From the NCBI GenBank assembly GCA_035549275.1, contig DASZRH010000021.1, positions 1-10,500 on the forward strand: a DNA stretch of 10,500 bases, written 5' to 3'. Numbering within the stretch: the first letter of the stretch is position 1; each line of letters begins with the position of its first letter. The notes beneath the pieces are model-generated. The model did no database searches and was not told the DNA's origin. It saw only the letters and a list, made by a program, of their open reading frames with translations. The position numbers and the translations under genes are program-made. Of the stretch, positions 1 through 5,862 are shown in pieces. This DNA is from 2-01-FULL-49-17 sp035549275. GTDB taxonomy: Bacteria > Patescibacteriota > Minisyncoccia > 2-02-FULL-40-12 > GWA2-44-9.

Positions 1-44
1 TAAATCCTCCCAAAGGACTCGTGCTACCGTTACACTACGTCCCG
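1..44 (-). tRNA. tRNA-Pro(TGG), 5' part only, cut by left window edge
   Basis: Read on the minus strand from position 44, the sequence gives acceptor strand CGGGACG, then TA, a D arm (GTG...CAC with AACGGTAG in the loop), and a five-pair anticodon stem AGTCC/GGATT (one G-U pair) closing the seven-base loop TTTGGGA. The anticodon is TGG with G at position 37, typical of tRNA-Pro. The variable loop, T arm and 3' acceptor strand lie outside the window. The D arm also resembles bacterial tRNA-Gln, but a Gln anticodon (TTG) would need a shifted loop, so Pro is preferred. It lies 13 bases downstream of the small membrane protein gene on the same strand and may share its transcript. Confidence 0.85.
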
Positions 45-57
45 AATCTGCAGTCGA

Positions 58-321
58 TCAATTCTTTCTTTTTGTATTTCCCCACCGCCACGCCACCTTC
101 TCCCCCGTCAGCCAACAAAGAAAAATAAGTACTGCGACAAGAATACATTCCTGCACAACGACAAGGGCCCCGATTGCTCCGTCTGTCGCATCGCCCGCGC
201 TGATCTGCGTCATATTTCTCACGGTCAGAATAACAAAAACGGCCAAAATTAACCAGCCCTGCCACGCTGCCGGATACCACCCGTAGCCATACCGTTTTGC
301 TTTGAACCAGACCTTTTTCAC
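58..321 (-). CDS. Small two-helix membrane protein, hypothetical (GTG start)
   Basis: An 87-residue protein starting at GTG (321-319) and ending at TGA (58-60). The N-terminus is basic and aromatic (KKVWFKAKRYGYGWYPAAWQGW). Two hydrophobic segments follow, at about residues 19-36 and 48-70, separated by a short polar stretch, and the tail is basic. By topology it is a small integral membrane protein. The YGWGWYPxxWQGW-type N-terminus is one I associate with small uncharacterised membrane proteins, common in Patescibacteria and some other bacteria; no function is known to me. It sits between tRNA-Arg (4 bases upstream) and tRNA-Pro (13 bases downstream), all on one strand, so it is probably co-transcribed with tRNAs. 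The only good purine-rich motif before the start, GAGGAC, is the 3' acceptor strand of tRNA-Arg. A longer frame at 35-355 overlaps it but has no hydrophobic pattern or family character. Confidence 0.8.
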   Translation of the reverse strand: MKKVWFKAKRYGYGWYPAAWQGWLILAVFVILTVRNMTQISAGDATDGAIGALVVVQECILVAVLIFLCWLTGEKVAWRWGNTKRKN

Positions 322-325
322 CCTG

Positions 326-397
326 TGTCCTCGGAGGGAATCGAACCCCCATCAAGACCTTAGAAGAGTCCCGCTTTATCCGTTAAGCTACGAGGAC
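326..397 (-). tRNA. tRNA-Arg(TCT)
   Basis: A complete 72-base cloverleaf on the minus strand. The acceptor is GTCCTCG/CGAGGAC with A73. The D arm is GCTT/AAGC. The anticodon stem GGACT/GGTCT has two G-U pairs and closes loop CTTCTAA, giving anticodon TCT. The T arm is GGGGG-TTCGATT-CCCTC. CCA is not encoded (A73 is followed by CAGGG), so a CCA-adding enzyme is needed. It would read AGA and AGG codons. It is 4 bases from the GTG of the downstream membrane protein gene. Confidence 0.95.
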
Positions 398-478
398 ATA
401 CTAGCATTACTCTACACCAAAATGGCTGTTTCAGCTAGTATTTTTCGCTTAAATTTGCTAAAGTAGCAAAGTAATTTT
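398..478. other. Spacer between divergent tRNA genes
   Basis: An 81-base AT-rich gap that must hold promoters for tRNA-Arg (leftward) and tRNA-Gly (rightward). I see no clear pair of -35 and -10 boxes. Weak -10-like strings are TAGAGT on the minus strand near 405-415 and TAAAGT at 459-464 on the plus strand. A 7-bp inverted repeat, TTTGCTA-aag-TAGCAAA (454-470), lies 8 bases before tRNA-Gly. A repeat of this length is expected by chance in a window of this size. Confidence 0.4.
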
Positions 479-549
479 GCGGGATTCGTATATCGGTAAT
501 ACATGAGTTTTCCAAACTCAAGAGACGGGTTCGACTCCCGTATCCCGCT
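479..549 (+). tRNA. tRNA-Gly(TCC)
   Basis: A complete 71-base cloverleaf. The acceptor is GCGGGAT/ATCCCGC with U73, the usual bacterial tRNA-Gly discriminator. The D arm is GTAT/ATAC, the anticodon stem TGAGT/ACTCA closes loop TTTCCAA (anticodon TCC, 511-513), and the T arm is ACGGG-TTCGACT-CCCGT. CCA is not encoded (CAT follows). It reads GGA and GGG. It lies 17 bases upstream of the rarA -35 box. Confidence 0.96.
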
Positions 550-566
550 CATCTGTTGAGCAACAA

Positions 567-593
567 TTGACGATCTGGCACGTTTGGTATAAT
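567..593 (+). promoter_or_regulatory. rarA promoter with extended -10, probably leaderless
   Basis: The -35 box is TTGACG (567-572). After a 15-base spacer comes TGG-TATAAT (585-593), a consensus -10 with the TGn extension. Only six bases (594-599) separate the -10 from the ATG at 600, so transcription should start on or next to the A of the start codon. There is no Shine-Dalgarno sequence. This supports 600 over the in-frame TTG at 567, which would fall on the -35 box. Confidence 0.75.
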
Positions 594-599
594 GACGCC

Positions 600-1736
600 A
601 TGCCGGAACCTTTAGCAGCTCAAATTCGGCCGCAAAACCTCTCTGAATTCATCGGTCAGCGGCATTTGGTTGGGCCTGGGAAACCACTGGCTGTGGCTAT
701 TGAGAAAAAACATCTGTTTTCCTTTATTCTCTGGGGTCCGCCTGGTGTCGGCAAAACCACCCTCGCCCGAATCTATGCCAAAGCTCTGAATGCAGATTAC
801 CATGAACTTTCAGCGGTTTCGGCGGGCAAGGATGATATCCGCAAGATCGTGGACCAGGAACAAACACTCTTTGGACCTAAAATATTGTTTCTGGATGAAA
901 TTCATCGTTTCAACAAAGCCCAGCAGGACTATCTCTTGCCGTTCGTTGAATCCGGGCGTCTAACTCTCATCGGCGCAACCACCGAAAACCCAAGCTTCGA
1001 AGTCATCTCAGCGCTTCTGTCGCGCTGTCGCGTTTTTGTTCTGGAGGAATTGACTGAGGAAGAGATGCGTCAGATTATCACTCGAACCGGTTTCAAACTG
1101 GATTCGGATGCTATTGACTGGCTGGTGTCTATGGCCGGCGGCGATGCTCGCCAAACAATCACCATGCTTGAAAATACCGCCAAGCTCTACAAAACTATTA
1201 CGCTTGAAAATCTTAAAAACACTTTGCAATCAAAGCATCTTCGCTACGACAAGAAAGGCGAAGAACACTACAATACCATCAGCGCGTTTATCAAAAGTAT
1301 GCGCGCAAGCCAGCCGGATGCCGCGCTGTATTATCTGGCCCGAATGGTAGACGCTGGGGAAGATCCGAAATTTATCGCACGGCGCATGGTTATTTTTGCC
1401 AGCGAAGATATTGGATTGGAAGATTCCAACGCGCTGGTCGTTGCAAACGCGGTATTCCAGGCCGTCGAGACGATTGGCCTGCCGGAAGCAGCTATTAATC
1501 TCGCCCACGGCGTCGCTTATCTGGCGCAATGCCCAAAGGCCAAACGTTCCTACGAGGCCTACCTGGCCGCGATGGAAGATGTGAAAAAACACGGCAACTT
1601 GCCGATTCCGATGATAATTCGAAATCCTGTCACCAAACTGATGAAGGATATTGGCTATGGCAAAAACTATACCCGCTATCCAAAAGAAGACCTGCTTCCC
1701 GAAAAACTTAAAGGCCGGAAATATCTGAAGCAATAA
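600..1736 (+). CDS. rarA: RarA/MgsA replication-associated recombination AAA+ ATPase
   Basis: A 378-residue clamp-loader-like AAA+ ATPase of the RarA (MgsA; eukaryotic WRNIP1) family, which acts at stalled or gapped replication forks with SSB and the replisome. The N-terminus RPQNLSEFIGQ is the usual family opening. Walker A is GPPGVGKTT (46-54), Walker B is LFLDEIHR (D99, E100), the sensor-1 region is IGATTENPSF (124-133), and the SRCRV segment (141-145) carries the arginine-finger region. The C-terminal tetramerisation domain has the family signatures HYNTISAFIKSMRASQPDAA and FASEDIGLED. It is slightly shorter than typical homologues of about 410-450 residues, mainly at the C-terminus, but ends with a recognisable LLPEKLKGRKY. 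The start at 600 is set by the promoter. It converges on the HU gene across a shared terminator. Confidence 0.95.
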   Translation: MPEPLAAQIRPQNLSEFIGQRHLVGPGKPLAVAIEKKHLFSFILWGPPGVGKTTLARIYAKALNADYHELSAVSAGKDDIRKIVDQEQTLFGPKILFLDEIHRFNKAQQDYLLPFVESGRLTLIGATTENPSFEVISALLSRCRVFVLEELTEEEMRQIITRTGFKLDSDAIDWLVSMAGGDARQTITMLENTAKLYKTITLENLKNTLQSKHLRYDKKGEEHYNTISAFIKSMRASQPDAALYYLARMVDAGEDPKFIARRMVIFASEDIGLEDSNALVVANAVFQAVETIGLPEAAINLAHGVAYLAQCPKAKRSYEAYLAAMEDVKKHGNLPIPMIIRNPVTKLMKDIGYGKNYTRYPKEDLLPEKLKGRKYLKQ

Positions 1737-1741
1737 TCAAA

Positions 1742-1778
1742 AATCAACAAACCCGCGCTTTGCGCGGGTTTGTTGATT
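1742..1778. terminator. Bidirectional intrinsic terminator between rarA and HU
   Basis: A perfect 17-bp inverted repeat: AATCAACAAACCCGCGC (1742-1758), loop TTT, then its exact complement (1762-1778). On the minus strand the stem continues into TTTTTGATT, so it is strong for HU. On the plus strand the U-rich 3' arm (GGGTTTGTTGATT) serves rarA. It begins 5 bases after the rarA stop and lies 26 bases past the HU stop. Confidence 0.9.
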
Positions 1779-1804
1779 GGTATGTCGGATCCAACACGCC
1801 AAGA

Positions 1805-2089
1805 CTACAGGATAGCTTCTTTCAAGAGTTTACCGGCGGTAAAGCGGGGTTTCTTGGAAGCTTTGATCTGGATTTTTTCACCAGTGCGAGGGTTAATACC
1901 TTCGCGGGCTTTGCGGTCAGCGACTTTAAAGATACCGAAACCGGTGATATTCACCTTGTCTCCTTTGCGGAGAGCTTTGGTAATTTCTTCAGTAAAGCCG
2001 TCAATCCACTCGGCGGACTGCTTTTTGGAGACAGCGAAGCGGTCTGCCAAAATCTGCGCCAATTGGGCCTTTTTGATTGCGTTTGCCAT
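1805..2089 (-). CDS. hup: HU-family DNA-binding protein
   Basis: A 94-residue protein with the complete HU/IHF fold pattern. The helical N-terminal half (AIKKAQLAQILADRF...SAEWIDGFTEEITKAL) forms the dimer body. GDKVNITGFGIFKV is the signature entering the beta saddle. REGINPRTGEKIQI carries the conserved arm tip with its intercalating proline (the GxNPxTG motif), and KKPRFTAGKLLKEAI forms the last helix. It bends and compacts DNA as a dimer in the nucleoid. Length is normal, and the arm fits HU rather than IHF. It has a good Shine-Dalgarno, unlike most genes here. Its own promoter is not obvious; it lies 124 bases downstream of rny on the same strand with no clear terminator between, so read-through from rny is possible. 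Confidence 0.95.
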   Translation of the reverse strand: MANAIKKAQLAQILADRFAVSKKQSAEWIDGFTEEITKALRKGDKVNITGFGIFKVADRKAREGINPRTGEKIQIKASKKPRFTAGKLLKEAIL

Positions 2090-2093
2090 ATAA

Positions 2094-2099
2094 CACCTC
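2094..2099 (-). promoter_or_regulatory. Strong Shine-Dalgarno of the HU gene
   Basis: GAGGTG on the minus strand, within AGAGAGGTG, lies four bases before the HU ATG and matches the usual anti-Shine-Dalgarno. It fixes the HU start. It also shows that the organism uses SD-led initiation, which makes the SD-less starts of its neighbours informative. Confidence 0.85.
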
Positions 2100-2114
2100 T
2101 CTTTCTATGCTGAA

Positions 2115-2130
2115 CGGGCTTTAAAACCCG
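2115..2130. repeat. Palindrome in the HU leader
   Basis: CGGGCTTTAAAACCCG is a near-perfect 16-base dyad with one G-T mismatch, about 25 bases upstream of the HU start. It could be a regulator site, a leader hairpin, or a weak terminator for rny read-through. The rest of the 2131-2213 gap holds a short A/T-rich direct repeat (TTTTTCGCAA / TTTTTGCAA, about 2174-2192) and no convincing promoter. Confidence 0.35.
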
Positions 2131-2213
2131 CTCAATTACTTGGTTATTCTATAGCTACTCCCCAATTCTCTAGGTTTTTCGCAATTTTTGCAATACCCCC
2201 TGTTTATAACCGA

Positions 2214-3746
2214 TTATCGGGCATATTCGACGGCGCGGGTCTCGCGGATAACGTTTACTTTGATTTCGCCAGGGTATTTCATTTCTTCTTCGATTTTCTT
2301 GGCAATATCTTTAGCTAATTTGATGGCGCCCAGGTCATCGATGCGGGTCGGCGTTACAAACACGCGAAGTTCGCGGCCGGCCTGGATGGCATAGGAGCGA
2401 TCCACTCCTTCAAACGAGTTGGAAATCCGCTCCAGTTCTTCCAAACGCTTGAGGTAGATTTCGACAGTATCTTTACGGGCGCCGGGCCGGGCGCCGGAAA
2501 TGGCGTCGGCGGCTTGTACAATGCGAGCTTCCAGAATAGCATAGGGATATTCTTCGTGGTGAGCCTCCATGGCCTGAATAACCTTGGGATCAATGTTAAA
2601 CTTCTGGAGCAGTTTTCGGCCGATTTCGACGTGCGTGCCCTGGACTTCATGGTCAACCGCTTTACCTAAATCATGGAATAGCGCGCCTTTTTTGGCGACA
2701 CTCACATCGGCTCCCAATTCGGCGGCAAGCATACCAGCGATATGGGTCATTTCGATCGAGTGCAATAAGACATTCTGGCCAAAGCTTGTACGAAAGGCCA
2801 GGCGTCCTAACAAATACGTCAATTTGGGATCAACTGGTCCGACGCCGGTTTCAAACAGCGCCGCTTCGCCGGCCTCGCGGATCTTTTCGTTAATTTCGTT
2901 CTTGGCTTTCTCAACCATTTCCTCGATTTTTGCGGGATGGATGCGGCCGTCGGCAATTAACTTCTCAATGGCCAGTCGCGCAATCTGGCGTCGGACCGGA
3001 TCATAACCGGAAATGATCAACGCCTCGGGCGTGTCATCAATAATGACGTCCACCCCCGTCAGCCGCTCAATTGTTTTGATATTGCGGCCTTCTTTACCGA
3101 TGATTTTGCCTTTCACTTCGTCAGACGGCAGGTTGACTACGGTGGTCAAACTGTCAGCGATGTGCGAGCCGGCATAGCGCTGAATAGCTAATGTCAGGAT
3201 TTCTCGCGCCTTTTTATCTAGCTCTTCTTTGTTGTCGGTCTCGAGTTTTCGGATTTTTTTGTACAAATCGTCCTTGTACTCTTCTTCGATCTTTTGAATC
3301 AATTCAGTCTTGGCAGTCTCGCGGCTCAAGCCGGCTACGCGTTCAAGTTCAGTGATTTGTTTGGCGCGAGTTTCATCAATATGCTGTTTAAGCGTAGTAA
3401 TTTCAACGGCCTTAGCCTTGAGAGACTCTTTTTCAGTCTGAATTTCCCGGCCGCGCTGTTCAAGTTCGGCCTCTTTTTTGGTCAGCAAGCTTTCGATACG
3501 CGAAAGCTGGGCCATGCGGTCCTTTTCTTCTTTCTTGGATTCTTCGAGTGTTTGGAGGGCTTTATTTTTAGCCTCCAGGAGAATATCCTGGGCTTTTTGT
3601 TTAGCGTCCCCGAGAATGGCTTGAGCCTTGGATTCGGCTTGCGTGGCTCGCAGAGCGGCGATAACTTGGCGAATGAGGTAGCCGGCTACCAAGCCCATCA
3701 AACCGGCCAAAATCAGCGCCACTAGGCGTGGAATTCCTAAAATCAT
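2214..3746 (-). CDS. rny: Ribonuclease Y
   Basis: A 510-residue RNase Y, the membrane-anchored endoribonuclease that starts mRNA decay in many bacteria lacking RNase E. The order is typical: one N-terminal transmembrane helix (about 4-24), a long charged coiled coil (about 35-185), a KH RNA-binding domain with the GKIIGKEGRNIKTIE loop (213-227), and an HD phosphohydrolase domain. The metal-binding HD pattern is visible as LLHS (H329), FHDLGK (H358, D359), HH at 396-397 and AADAISGARPGAR (D414). Length matches the family norm of about 510-520. No Shine-Dalgarno precedes the ATG; the last bases of the leader are CTTACAACC. The promoter at 3823-3851 gives a leader of about 70 bases. It is followed by HU on the same strand. 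Confidence 0.96.
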   Translation of the reverse strand: MILGIPRLVALILAGLMGLVAGYLIRQVIAALRATQAESKAQAILGDAKQKAQDILLEAKNKALQTLEESKKEEKDRMAQLSRIESLLTKKEAELEQRGREIQTEKESLKAKAVEITTLKQHIDETRAKQITELERVAGLSRETAKTELIQKIEEEYKDDLYKKIRKLETDNKEELDKKAREILTLAIQRYAGSHIADSLTTVVNLPSDEVKGKIIGKEGRNIKTIERLTGVDVIIDDTPEALIISGYDPVRRQIARLAIEKLIADGRIHPAKIEEMVEKAKNEINEKIREAGEAALFETGVGPVDPKLTYLLGRLAFRTSFGQNVLLHSIEMTHIAGMLAAELGADVSVAKKGALFHDLGKAVDHEVQGTHVEIGRKLLQKFNIDPKVIQAMEAHHEEYPYAILEARIVQAADAISGARPGARKDTVEIYLKRLEELERISNSFEGVDRSYAIQAGRELRVFVTPTRIDDLGAIKLAKDIAKKIEEEMKYPGEIKVNVIRETRAVEYAR

Positions 3747-3822
3747 GGTTGTAAGCGGTTACAAACGGCATAAATAGCTGGAGATGTCGTTATAACTGGA
3801 ATTAAAATATAAACTTGACGCA

Positions 3823-3851
3823 AGTATACGAAAATCGGCTTATTTTATCAA
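3823..3851 (-). promoter_or_regulatory. rny promoter
   Basis: On the minus strand: TTGATA (3846-3851), a 17-base spacer, then TATACT (3823-3828). Both boxes match sigma70 consensus at five of six positions with ideal spacing. The predicted start near 3816 leaves a leader of about 70 bases. The leader ends in a 6-bp inverted repeat, TTGTAA-gcgg-TTACAA (plus-strand reading, 3749-3764), just before the ATG. It could be structural, though a repeat this short may be chance. Confidence 0.75.
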
Positions 3852-3868
3852 ATGAAATCATCCACAAG

Positions 3869-3900
3869 AAAAAAGGCCGTGGATCAATGATCCAGCGGCC
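3869..3900 (-). terminator. Intrinsic terminator running through the stop codon of the 125-residue gene
   Basis: On the minus strand, GGCCG-ct-GGATC-att-GATCC-a-CGGCC is followed by six T. The two five-pair stem blocks are separated by a small internal loop. The left arm encodes the last residues (WPLDH) and the TGA lies in the loop and right arm, so the terminator overlaps the coding end. It separates this gene from the rny promoter immediately downstream. Confidence 0.8.
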
Positions 3901-4261
3901 AGTCATCGGAAAATTTCGGCAATTCTTCTTGTTCCAGGCACCAGCGGAGAACTCCCTGCGCCCGGACCCGGTCTTGATGGCACCACAGCATAAAGAGGTT
4001 GTACGTACTCGGGGCCCAGCCGTGACTCCCCAGGCGGCGGGCATTGGCGGCTGTCAGGCCGCGCCAGACCAACGGGGCAACGATCGAGTAGCCGCGAGCA
4101 ATAATGTTGTCGTGGGGGTGTTGGCCGCCAATGCCCGACAAAGCCCGTTCGCGAACCACGTGGAGCCGGGCAATCGCGCGTTGGATATCGGGATTCAATC
4201 CCAAGAATTCGCGTGAAAAATCGAGCGATTTGAAACTCGATGCCGTTGACATAATAGTCAT
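3884..4261 (-). CDS. Hypothetical protein, unrecognised, monocistronic
   Basis: A 125-residue soluble protein that I cannot place in a family. It has no signal peptide or membrane segment. The N-terminal part looks helical (GLNPDIQRAIARLHVVRERA). The middle has HPHDNIIARGYSIVAPLVW and RRLGSHGWAPSTYNLF, rich in His, Arg and aromatics. It contains two Cys, in LWCHQ and RWCLEQ, and four further Trp. The C-terminus is acidic (LPKFSDDWPLDH). A start at ATG 4261 is chosen because a strong promoter lies just upstream, giving a leader of about 8 bases; ATG 4252 is also possible, and the upstream extension to 4345 would precede the transcription start. Its own promoter and its own terminator make it a real single-gene unit although its function is unknown. 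It is divergent from gpmI. Confidence 0.7.
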   Translation of the reverse strand: MTIMSTASSFKSLDFSREFLGLNPDIQRAIARLHVVRERALSGIGGQHPHDNIIARGYSIVAPLVWRGLTAANARRLGSHGWAPSTYNLFMLWCHQDRVRAQGVLRWCLEQEELPKFSDDWPLDH

Positions 4262-4275
4262 AAGAACAGATTCAT

Positions 4276-4304
4276 AGTATAGCAGATAATTCTTATTTTG
4301 TAAA
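4276..4304 (-). promoter_or_regulatory. Promoter of the 125-residue hypothetical gene
   Basis: On the minus strand: TTTACA (4299-4304), a 17-base spacer, then TATACT (4276-4281). Each box matches consensus at five of six positions. Transcription should start near 4269, about 8 bases before the ATG at 4261. It overlaps the divergent gpmI control region. Confidence 0.75.
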
Positions 4305-4308
4305 TTTC

Positions 4309-4317
4309 TGATATACT
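4309..4317 (+). promoter_or_regulatory. gpmI extended -10, probably leaderless
   Basis: TGA-TATACT is an extended -10 ending six bases before the gpmI ATG (spacer GAAGGG). The -35 is poor (best TTCTTA, 4290-4295, 16-base spacing), which fits reliance on the TGn element. The predicted start falls at or next to the ATG. GAAGGG touches the start codon directly, too close to act as a normal Shine-Dalgarno. Confidence 0.65.
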
Positions 4318-4323
4318 GAAGGG

Positions 4324-5862
4324 ATGAAACCAATCGTTCTTGCAATTCTGGACGGATGGGGCCATTCGACCACCCGCACCGGTAATGCGATCTTGAGCGC
4401 CCAGACGCCGACGCTCAACGAGATCGTCCACAACTATCCATCCATGCTGCTGCAGGCATCCGGGCCGGCCGTCGGCATGACATTCGGCGAATCCGGCAAC
4501 AGCGAAGTCGGCCACATGACCTTGGGCGGCGGCCGAGTCATTTTTCAGTACTTGATGCGGATCAATAAAGCCATTGAAAACGGTGATTTTTTCACGAATC
4601 CAACGCTCGTTGAGGCCGCCGCCCACGTTCAACGCCACAGTTCAACGCTCCATATCGCTGGACTGTTAACCTCCGGCGTCGTTCACGCGTCGTTCAATCA
4701 TCTCGTCGCACTGGTCAAATTCGCGAAGAGCAGCAATATCCCTTATCGTCTTCATCTATGGACTGACGGCCGGGACTCGGGCCTCAAAGAAGGAGTCGAT
4801 CTGCTGAAAAAACTTTCCGACGAGATCGGCGGACTAGAAAATCTGGCCACCGTCATTGGCCGTGATTTTGCCATGGATCGCAATAATAACTGGGATCGGA
4901 CTGAAGCGACGTACAACCTGATAGCGAATGCCGCCGGTACTCAAGTATCTGATATTTTCACGGCGATGGAGTCGTATTACCAGCAAAATATCACCGACGG
5001 CGCGATTCCGGCGACTGTTGTTACTCCATCGCCGCTTAAAAGCGGCGATGGAGTCGTCTTCTTCAACTTCCGCGAGGATTCGATGCGCCAAATCATCCGT
5101 GTCTTCACCGAACCCGGCTTCGATACCTTCCTCAAAAAAGTACCCGATAATCTGTTTATCACCGGCATGACCCAATACCTTGAAAATCCCGAACTTCGCG
5201 TCATTATTCCGCCACCGAATGTCAAAAACTGTCTTTCCGAGGTGCTGTCGCTCAACGGAAAAAAACACCTTCACGTCGCCGAGACCGAAAAATACGCCCA
5301 TGTTACGTTCTTCTTCAATGGTCTGCGCACCAAGCCCTTCGACGGCGAGACCGATTTCTTCATCGAATCTCTGGAAAACTTGACCCAGCATCCCCAGATG
5401 CGCGCCGCGGATATTACCCAAAAAGTCGTAGCTGAAATGGATCGCGATTTCTATGATGTCTTTATTGTTAATTATGCCAACGGCGACATGCTGGCTCACT
5501 TAGGCATCCTGGATGCGGCCGTCCAGGGCGTTCAAACCGTGGATGCTTCCCTCGCTATCCTGAAACAAAAAGTTTTGGAAAAAGGCGGGACGCTGATTAT
5601 TACCGCCGATCACGGCAACGTGGAATCTATGATCTACCAGACTACCGGCGATCGCGAGACGCGCCATGATTCCAACCCCGTACCGCTGTACCTCGTCGGC
5701 GCCCCGTTCGCCCGACCTCGTTCAGACGCGGACATCGCGCAATCTTATGCCCAAGTCAACGGCATCATCGCCGACGTGGCGCCGACGATCCTTGAATTGC
5801 TTGAAATTCAAAAGCCGGTCGAAATGACCGGCTCAAGTCTCTTGCCAATATTGAATCACTAG
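4324..5862 (+). CDS. gpmI: 2,3-bisphosphoglycerate-independent phosphoglycerate mutase
   Basis: A 512-residue, full-length iPGM that interconverts 3- and 2-phosphoglycerate in glycolysis using two Mn ions and a phosphoserine intermediate. Visible sites: LDGWG (metal ligand D10); GNSEVGH with nucleophile S60; VVHAS (H121); TDGRD (147-151, substrate Arg and Asp); GRDFAMDRNNNWDR; ETEKYAHVTFFFNG (active-site Lys); NYANGDMLAH and ITADHGN (metal ligands); RHDSNPVP. The phosphatase-like and transferase domains are both intact. Unusual points: the motif usually written NFRxDR reads NFREDS (S253), so one expected substrate Arg is Ser, and the nucleophile context is FGESGNSEVGH rather than GQMGNSEVGH. 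A perfect long inverted repeat lies in codons 234-244. The gene ends directly against the stop codon of the convergent hypothetical gene. Confidence 0.95.
   Translation: MKPIVLAILDGWGHSTTRTGNAILSAQTPTLNEIVHNYPSMLLQASGPAVGMTFGESGNSEVGHMTLGGGRVIFQYLMRINKAIENGDFFTNPTLVEAAAHVQRHSSTLHIAGLLTSGVVHASFNHLVALVKFAKSSNIPYRLHLWTDGRDSGLKEGVDLLKKLSDEIGGLENLATVIGRDFAMDRNNNWDRTEATYNLIANAAGTQVSDIFTAMESYYQQNITDGAIPATVVTPSPLKSGDGVVFFNFREDSMRQIIRVFTEPGFDTFLKKVPDNLFITGMTQYLENPELRVIIPPPNVKNCLSEVLSLNGKKHLHVAETEKYAHVTFFFNGLRTKPFDGETDFFIESLENLTQHPQMRAADITQKVVAEMDRDFYDVFIVNYANGDMLAHLGILDAAVQGVQTVDASLAILKQKVLEKGGTLIITADHGNVESMIYQTTGDRETRHDSNPVPLYLVGAPFARPRSDADIAQSYAQVNGIIADVAPTILELLEIQKPVEMTGSSLLPILNH
4961..5057. repeat. 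Long perfect hairpin plus direct repeat inside gpmI
   Basis: ACTCCATCGCCGCTT (5023-5037) is followed after two bases by its exact complement (5040-5054), giving 14-15 bp arms. The right-arm sequence CGGCGATGGAGTCGT (5043-5057) also occurs as an exact direct repeat at 4961-4975. The 12-mer CGGCGATGGAGT therefore appears three times in 97 bases, in different reading frames and on both strands. The right arm encodes the conserved SGDGVV strand before NFRED; the left arm encodes TPSPL in a variable loop. It is coding DNA, and no terminator T-run follows. Confidence 0.85.
5810..5833 (-). terminator. Putative minus-strand terminator inside the 3' end of gpmI
   Basis: On the minus strand, AGCCGGTC-atttc-GACCGGCT is an 8-bp perfect stem followed by a short T tract (TTTTGAATTT, the first T paired). 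It lies 30 bases past the stop of the minus-strand hypothetical gene. It probably ends the mnmA-hypothetical transcript within the opposing gpmI coding region. The T tract is modest, so this is tentative. Confidence 0.5.

Noticed and set aside
567..599. Upstream TTG start for rarA giving 11 extra residues
   Set aside because: The TTG is the first half of the -35 box and the extra residues precede the usual RarA N-terminus.
1230..1733. Open frame of 167 codons on the minus strand opposite rarA
   Set aside because: It is antisense to the conserved RarA C-terminal domain with no start signals, so it is a shadow frame.
1760..2113. Plus-strand frames of 117 and 107 codons over the HU gene
   Set aside because: They are antisense to a complete, clearly conserved HU gene with a strong Shine-Dalgarno, and they begin inside or next to the terminator.
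2484..2501. GC-rich repeat GGCGCCGGGCCGGGCGCC in rny
   Set aside because: It is explained by the conserved RNase Y protein motif GARPGAR, where GGC GCC codons repeat.
3815..4216. Plus-strand frame of 133 codons opposite the 125-residue unknown gene
   Set aside because: The minus-strand frame has a matched promoter and terminator. The plus frame begins over the rny promoter and runs through the terminator hairpin.
4834..5499. Open frame of 221 codons on the minus strand opposite gpmI
   Set aside because: It mirrors the highly conserved iPGM coding frame, has no promoter or Shine-Dalgarno, and its sequence has no family character. Long antisense frames are expected in this codon usage.
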